DNA of 10,403 nt from Actinomycetes bacterium (GTDB lineage: Bacteria; Actinomycetota; Actinomycetes; Propionibacteriales; Nocardioidaceae): assembly GCA_023417775.1 (NCBI GenBank), contig JAEZEJ010000002.1:1-10403 (forward strand), in the 5' to 3' direction. Shown here one piece after another: positions 6,411 to 10,403 of the stretch; position 1 is the stretch's first letter; the number at the start of each line of letters is the position of its first letter. The notes under the pieces were generated by a model. That model saw nothing but the letters and a program-made list of their open reading frames with translations. It was not told the DNA's origin and ran no database searches. Both the position numbers and the translations under genes were made by a program.

Positions 6411-7091
6411 GTGAACGAATTCGTACCCAATCTGCGTGACCTCGGCGGAGTCTCGGTGGCGGACGGCACGCTGCACACCGGACGCCTGCTGCGCAGCGCC
6501 CTGCCGCAGTCGGACGATCGAGCGCCCGAGGGGGTCACCTGGCCGCCGCGGGTCGTGCTCGACCTGCGGTCGGCGGCAGAGGTGGAGCCGGAGCATCCGC
6601 TGGCCGGCACCGGAGCGCAGGTGCGGTCGTTCCCGCTGCTGACGGCCTTGCGTCCCGGGGTCGCCCCGCCGGAGAGCCTCGCGGACCTCTATCTGCTGAT
6701 GCTGCGTACCTCGGCCCCCCATCTGATCCAGGTGATCGACCAGATCGCGTCAGCCGACGGCCCCACGCTCGTGCACTGCGCGGCGGGCAAGGACCGCACC
6801 GGGGTCTCGATCGCGCTGGCCCTGGCGCTGCTCGGGGCCCGGCGCGACGACATCGTCGAGGACTATCTGGTCACCGCGCAGCACGAGGAGGAGATCGAGG
6901 CGCGCTTCCGGCGGGTCTTCGGAGCTCGTCGTGCGGAGGTGCCGGCCGCGTATTTCGCCACGCCGGTCGAGGCGATCACCGCGGTCCTCGACTCCTGGGA
7001 GTCGCACGATGACGGCGTCCACGGCTGGTTCCGGGCGGCCGGAGGCGATGCGACCACCCTGGATCGTCTGCGGGGACGGCTGGTCGGATGA
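6411..7091 (+). CDS. PtpB-like tyrosine/serine protein phosphatase
   Basis: Cysteine-based phosphatase of 226 residues in the group of Mycobacterium PtpB (Pfam Y_phosphatase3 type), which removes phosphate from tyrosine, serine/threonine or phosphoinositides. Seen: NLRDLGG (7-13), the typical opening motif; DLRS (51-54); and the P-loop VHCAAGKDRTG (121-131) with nucleophile Cys123, Lys127, Asp128 and Arg129, matching the HCxxGKDRT form of this group. There is no signal peptide, so it is cytosolic unless exported by another route. It is smaller than PtpB (about 276 residues), lacking part of the lid region. The GTG start is set by the -10 box 6 bases upstream and by the NLRDLGG motif. Its stop overlaps the pirin start (ATGA at 7088-7091), so the two are translationally coupled. 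Substrates are unknown. Confidence 0.9.
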   Translation: MNEFVPNLRDLGGVSVADGTLHTGRLLRSALPQSDDRAPEGVTWPPRVVLDLRSAAEVEPEHPLAGTGAQVRSFPLLTALRPGVAPPESLADLYLLMLRTSAPHLIQVIDQIASADGPTLVHCAAGKDRTGVSIALALALLGARRDDIVEDYLVTAQHEEEIEARFRRVFGARRAEVPAAYFATPVEAITAVLDSWESHDDGVHGWFRAAGGDATTLDRLRGRLVG

Positions 7092-7987
7092 TCGGCGACC
7101 ACACCATCGCGGCCCGCGAGGTCCCGCTCGGGGGCCTGCGCCAGCTCACGGTGCACCGCACGCTGCCGAGCCGTTCCCTGCCCACCATCGGCGCCTGGTG
7201 CTTCGTCGACCACTTCGGCCCCACCGATGAGGCCATGACGGTACTGCCGCACCCGCACACCGGGCTGCAGACCGTCACGTGGCCGGTGAGCGGCGAGATC
7301 CGTCATCGCGACAGCCTGGGCAGCGATGTCGTCCTCAAGCCCGGCGAGCTCAATCTCATGACCTCAGGGGACGGCGTGTCCCACTCGGAGTTCTCGGTCG
7401 ACGCCGCCGAGCCGATGCACGGCATCCAGCTGTGGGTGGCGCTTCCCGATGCCGACCGTCGAGGGCGCGCCGGGTTCGAGCATCACGCCGATCTGCCCCG
7501 CGTCGAGGGCGAGGGCTGGCAGGCGACGGTGCTGGTGGGGGAGTTCGTCGGCGGTCGTTCGGCGGCCACGGTCTACTCGCCGCTGATGGGAGCGGAGGTG
7601 CGCCTCGAGGCCGGCACCCACGTCCTGCCGCTGGATCCGGCCTTCGAGCACGGTCTGCTCGCGGTCGACTCCCCACTGACGATCGAGGGCGAGCAGGTCG
7701 AGCATCGGCTGCTGCGCTACCTCGCACCCGGACGCGACCAGGTCGAGGTCTCGATCCAGGGTCCCGCCACGGTGATGCTGCTGGGCGGCGAGCCCTTCGA
7801 GGAGGAGCTCGTCATGTGGTGGAACTTCATCGGTCGCACCCACGAGGACATCGTGCGGGCGCGTGAGGACTGGCAGGCGGGAGCGGCCCGCTTCGGCCAT
7901 GTCGAAGGCCACGACGGACAGGTCATCCCGGCACCACCGATGCCGGATCTGCGGTTGCGCCCGCGTCGTCGCCACCCGATCGGCTGA
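7088..7987 (+). CDS. Pirin family bicupin protein
   Basis: Protein of 299 residues with two cupin barrels, the usual pirin size. The N-terminal barrel keeps the metal site: PHPHTGLQTVTW (54-65) gives His55 and His57, and SGDGVSHSE (93-101) gives His99 and Glu101, equal to His56, His58, His101 and Glu103 of human pirin. The C-terminal part contains LLGGEPFEEELVMWWNFIGR, the family's second signature. Bacterial pirins have been reported as quercetin dioxygenases or as regulators of central metabolism, so the actual role here is open. The protein should be cytosolic and bind iron. It starts inside the stop of the phosphatase gene (ATGA overlap), with no strong Shine-Dalgarno of its own. No terminator is evident before the next promoter, so some read-through into the SDR-P450 operon is possible. 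Confidence 0.93.
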   Translation: MIGDHTIAAREVPLGGLRQLTVHRTLPSRSLPTIGAWCFVDHFGPTDEAMTVLPHPHTGLQTVTWPVSGEIRHRDSLGSDVVLKPGELNLMTSGDGVSHSEFSVDAAEPMHGIQLWVALPDADRRGRAGFEHHADLPRVEGEGWQATVLVGEFVGGRSAATVYSPLMGAEVRLEAGTHVLPLDPAFEHGLLAVDSPLTIEGEQVEHRLLRYLAPGRDQVEVSIQGPATVMLLGGEPFEEELVMWWNFIGRTHEDIVRAREDWQAGAARFGHVEGHDGQVIPAPPMPDLRLRPRRRHPIG

Positions 7988-8026
7988 ACCGGCCGGAGTT
8001 CGCGACCGCGGCCCCTTCCCCTCCGC

Positions 8027-8061
8027 AGCTCGTTCGGATACTGTCAGTATCCGAACGAGCT
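8027..8061. promoter_or_regulatory. Perfect 35-bp palindrome, probable operator of the SDR-P450 operon
   Basis: Two perfect 17-bp arms (8027-8043 and 8045-8061) around one central T; the left arm reads AGCTCGTTCGGATACTG. The middle holds TACTGT (8039-8044), a TANNNT -10 box, which would start a leader of about 20 bases. The Shine-Dalgarno sequence GGAGG (8062-8066) follows right after the right arm. A dimeric repressor, most likely of the TetR family, would cover the promoter. An RNA hairpin from this sequence could also end read-through from the pirin gene or hide the ribosome-binding site, but it has no T-run. The palindrome is seen; the operator role is inferred and the regulator is not identified in this window. 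Confidence 0.8.
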
Positions 8062-8070
8062 GGAGGTTGT

Positions 8071-8889
8071 ATGTCCTACTTCACTGGGCGGGTCGCCGTC
8101 GTCACCGGCGCCGGATCGGGGATCGGCCGCGCCCTCGCCGTCGATCTCGCGAAGCGCGGAGCGAAGATCGCCATCAGCGATGTCGACACCGCCGGCCTCG
8201 CCGAGACCGAGACGCTCGCCCGGCGCCATAGCGCCGAGGTGCGCAGCGATCACCTCGATGTGACCGAGCGCGACGCCGTCCTGGCCTATGCGGACGCGGT
8301 GGCCGAGCACTTCGGGCAGGTGAACCTCATCGTCAACAACGCCGGGATCGCCTTCACCGGGGACATCGAGGAGATGGATTTCAAGGACCTCGAGCGGGTG
8401 ACCGATGTCGACTACTGGGGCGTCGTCAACGGCACCAAGGCCTTCCTCCCGCACCTCATCGCCTCCGGCGACGGTCACGTGGTGAACGTGTCGAGCGTGT
8501 TCGGGTTGATCTCGGTGCCCAGCCAGGGCGCCTACAATGCGGCGAAGTTCGCGACCCGCGGATTCACCGAGGCCTTGCGGATGGAGATGATCGCCAAGCG
8601 CCGGCCGGTGTCGGTGACCTGCGTGCATCCGGGCGGTATCAAGACCAATATCGCCCGCAGTGCGGGGCAGAGCGCGGGACGCGATCACGATGCACTGGCG
8701 TCCAGCTTCGACCGCATCGCGCGCACCAGCCCCGAGAAGGCCGCGGCCGTCATCCTCTCCGGCGTGCAGAAGCGCAAGGCGCGGGTGCTCATCGGGGCCG
8801 ATGCCGTCGCGATCGACGCACTGGCCCGGATCGCCGGACCCGCCTATCAGCGCCTGGTGGCGGCGGTCGGTACGCGAAACGGTCTGTGA
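8071..8889 (+). CDS. Short-chain dehydrogenase/reductase (classical SDR)
   Basis: NAD(P)-dependent oxidoreductase of 272 residues, Rossmann fold. Seen: cofactor motif TGAGSGIG (12-19); Asp37 at the end of the second strand (AISDVD), which favours NAD(H) over NADP(H); the DHLDVT adenine-pocket motif (60-65); NNAG (89-92); Ser142 in NVSS; and YNAAK (155-159) with Tyr155 and Lys159 of the active site. The usual fourth catalytic residue, an Asn in helix alpha-4, is Asp114 here (VDYWGVVNGT). PGGIKTNI (about 187-194) follows the active site as in normal SDRs. The start has GGAGG 4 bases upstream and sits behind the 35-bp palindrome. The stop overlaps the P450 start (TGATG), which implies coupled translation and a joint pathway: a secondary alcohol made by the P450 could be oxidised to a ketone. 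The substrate is unknown. Confidence 0.92.
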   Translation: MSYFTGRVAVVTGAGSGIGRALAVDLAKRGAKIAISDVDTAGLAETETLARRHSAEVRSDHLDVTERDAVLAYADAVAEHFGQVNLIVNNAGIAFTGDIEEMDFKDLERVTDVDYWGVVNGTKAFLPHLIASGDGHVVNVSSVFGLISVPSQGAYNAAKFATRGFTEALRMEMIAKRRPVSVTCVHPGGIKTNIARSAGQSAGRDHDALASSFDRIARTSPEKAAAVILSGVQKRKARVLIGADAVAIDALARIAGPAYQRLVAAVGTRNGL

Positions 8890-10403
8890 TGGCTGTTCGC
8901 AACGCATGGTCGCAGACCTTCGAGCATCCTCCCGGTCGTCTCCCGATCGCCGGGGACGCGCGGCACCTGCGCGATGGCACGCCGCTGCGCAATGTCATGA
9001 GGCTGGCCCCGCAGTTCGGCGGGATCTTCGAGGTCAAGGTCTTCGGCCAGAAGTTCGTCTTCGTTCAGAGTGCGGAGCTGGCGGCGGAGCTGTGCGATGA
9101 GAAGCGCTTCCACAAGGCGCTGTCCCCGGCGTTGAGCGCGCTGCGCGAGTTCGTCGGCGACGCCCTCTTCACCGCTCACGATGAGGAGCCGAACTGGCAG
9201 CGGGCGCACGACATCCTGATGCCGGCGTTCTCCCGCGACTCGATGCGCGGCTATCACGCCACGATGCTCGAGACCGCGGCCGAGATGTTCGCGGTCTGGG
9301 ACGATCTCGACGGCCCCATCGACGTGACGGCCGACATGACCAAGCTGACGATGGAGACGATCAGCCGCTGCGCCTTCAGCCGGGACTTCGGCTCCTTCAC
9401 CTCCCGTGAGGTGCACCCCTTCGTGCCGGCGATGGTCGCGGCGCTGACCACGGGGATGCGCAAGGCCTCCCTCGACACGATCCCCGGCGGCAAGCGGATC
9501 GCCCGCAAGATCGACGAGGAGAATGCCGATCATCTCGCCTATGTCGATGAGCTGGTGGATGGACTGATCGTCGACCGTCGGGCGAGCGGCGACCCGCGCG
9601 GCGATCTGCTGGATCTCATGCTGGAGACGGTGCATCCCGAGTCGGGCGAGCGGCTGTCCGATCTCAACATCAGACATCAGATCCTGACCTTCCTCGTGGC
9701 CGGACACGAGACCACCTCTGGTGCACTGAGCTTCGTGCTCTACTACCTGTCCCGGAACCCGGAGGCGCTGGCCAAGGCGCATGCGGAGACCGATGCCATC
9801 CTCGGGACCGACCGCGATGCCGAGCCGACCTTCGAGCAGGTGCCCAAGTTCCGGTACCTGCGCCGGTCCCTCGACGAGGCGCTGCGACTGTGGCCGACGG
9901 CACCGGCCTTCGCGCGCAGCCCGCGTGAGGAGACGATGCTGGCGGGCAAGTACCGGATGCGGCCCGAGGACTGGGCGCTCGTCATCCTGCCGCTGACGCA
10001 CCGCGATCCGGCGGTGTGGGGCGAGGACGCGGAGGAGTTCGAGCCCGACCGCTTCCTCTCGGAGAACAGCCGAGGCCGGGCGAAGAACATCTACAAGCCC
10101 TTCGGTACCGGCGAACGCGCGTGCATCGGTCGGCAGTTCGCGCTGCACGAGGCGATCCTCGTGCTGGCCCGGATCCTGCATCGCTACGAGATCATCGGCG
10201 ATCCCGACTATGAGCTGAAGATCGAGGAGCGGCTCACCATCGTGCCGCGCCAGTTCCGGGTGGAGCTCAGCCCGCGCACGCCGGCGCCGGGCGATCATTC
10301 ACCGCCCGGCGCCGGCGGTGGCGCCGGAGATCGCTGCCCCGTCGCGCACAGACGCGTCGCCGGCTCTCACTCCCGCGCGTCGCCCGCAGATCCCTCGGAG
10401 ATA
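8889..10403 (+). CDS. CYP102-like (P450 BM3-type) cytochrome P450, probable reductase fusion; 3' end beyond the window
   Basis: Haem-thiolate monooxygenase, 505 residues seen with no stop. It resembles the P450 BM3 haem domain along its whole length: LREFVGDALF (85-94, Phe94 equals BM3 Phe87), FLVAGHETTSG (268-278, I-helix with Thr275), EALRLWPTAPAF (330-341, ExxR), EEFEPDRF (382-389) and FGTGERACIGRQFALHEA (405-422) with haem ligand Cys412. The domain ends near 460, then a Pro/Gly/Ala-rich linker (461-505+) continues to the window edge, as in CYP102 fusions, whose FMN/FAD reductase follows such a linker. The reductase is not visible, so the fusion is inferred. The BM3 fatty-acid anchors Arg47 and Tyr51 are replaced by Gln54 and Phe58. 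Translation starts within the SDR stop codon (TGATG), with no clear ribosome-binding site. The protein is likely cytosolic; no N-terminal membrane helix is present. Confidence 0.9.
   Translation, partial: MAVRNAWSQTFEHPPGRLPIAGDARHLRDGTPLRNVMRLAPQFGGIFEVKVFGQKFVFVQSAELAAELCDEKRFHKALSPALSALREFVGDALFTAHDEEPNWQRAHDILMPAFSRDSMRGYHATMLETAAEMFAVWDDLDGPIDVTADMTKLTMETISRCAFSRDFGSFTSREVHPFVPAMVAALTTGMRKASLDTIPGGKRIARKIDEENADHLAYVDELVDGLIVDRRASGDPRGDLLDLMLETVHPESGERLSDLNIRHQILTFLVAGHETTSGALSFVLYYLSRNPEALAKAHAETDAILGTDRDAEPTFEQVPKFRYLRRSLDEALRLWPTAPAFARSPREETMLAGKYRMRPEDWALVILPLTHRDPAVWGEDAEEFEPDRFLSENSRGRAKNIYKPFGTGERACIGRQFALHEAILVLARILHRYEIIGDPDYELKIEERLTIVPRQFRVELSPRTPAPGDHSPPGAGGGAGDRCPVAHRRVAGSHSRASPADPSEI
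10279..10317. repeat. GC-rich inverted repeat inside the P450 linker
   Basis: Perfect 15-bp arms (10279-10293 and 10303-10317) around a 9-base loop. It lies just after the codons for the end of the P450 domain and inside the open linker frame. It looks like an intrinsic terminator hairpin, but no stop codon occurs in any plus-strand frame from here to the window end. It may only reflect repetitive Pro/Gly/Ala codons, or it may slow transcription or translation between the two domains. Confidence 0.6.

Noticed and set aside
5300..6439. A 379-codon open frame on the plus strand opposite the SGNH hydrolase
   Set aside because: No domain; the opposite strand has all four SGNH blocks. It begins inside the repeat nest and ends inside the phosphatase gene.
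8847..10298. A 483-codon open frame on the minus strand opposite the P450
   Set aside because: It lacks any recognisable domain, while the plus frame carries all P450 motifs. Its length reflects the scarcity of stop codons opposite GC-rich genes.
1..10403. Mobile element, defence island or biosynthetic cluster
   Set aside because: No transposase, integrase, tRNA-linked attachment site, restriction, toxin or synthase gene is visible, and base composition looks even across the genes.

Overview
The window comes from a high-GC Gram-positive actinobacterium. Codon third positions are strongly G/C, starts are often GTG, and several genes seem to be transcribed as leaderless mRNAs from TANNNT -10 elements. 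The gene families fit the order Micrococcales (for example Microbacteriaceae or Dermabacteraceae), but nothing here fixes the genus. The strip is densely coded: ten protein genes, no RNA gene and no transposase. The longest gene-free stretch is about 225 bases (5192-5416).

Layout. Left edge to 2211: a divergent drug-efflux cassette, made of a 14-helix DHA2/QacA-type MFS exporter (minus strand, running off the left edge) and its TetR-family repressor (plus strand). They share an 85-bp gap with a near-ideal 32-bp inverted repeat that contains both -10 boxes. 2205-3528: an AraC-family regulator (minus), divergent from a PhnB-like VOC protein (plus). 3534-5191: trmB (tRNA m7G46 methyltransferase, minus) divergent from a seven-helix Bax-inhibitor-1/YccA-type membrane protein (plus), which ends at a strong hairpin terminator. 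5242-5416: a small repeat nest of three 31-bp-period direct copies plus one inverted copy that forms a hairpin. 5417-7987: an SGNH/GDSL hydrolase (minus) divergent from a two-gene unit encoding a PtpB-like tyrosine phosphatase and a pirin, joined by an ATGA overlap. 7988 to the right edge: a perfect 35-bp palindrome, then an SDR dehydrogenase joined by a TGATG overlap to a cytochrome P450 that is still open at the window end.

The right-hand operon is the most interesting part. The P450 resembles the haem domain of CYP102 (P450 BM3) along its whole length and continues past the usual domain end into a Pro/Gly/Ala-rich linker. This suggests a self-sufficient P450-reductase fusion whose reductase lies outside the window. 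Two residues that anchor the fatty-acid carboxylate in P450 BM3 (Arg47 and Tyr51) are Gln54 and Phe58 here, so the substrate may differ. The partner SDR would be placed to oxidise the alcohol made by the P450. The palindrome over the promoter implies a repressor that is not encoded beside it in this window.

No defence system, CRISPR array, phage or insertion sequence is visible. The other points worth a second look are the operator architectures, three leaderless promoters with identical geometry, and the 31-bp repeat/hairpin.
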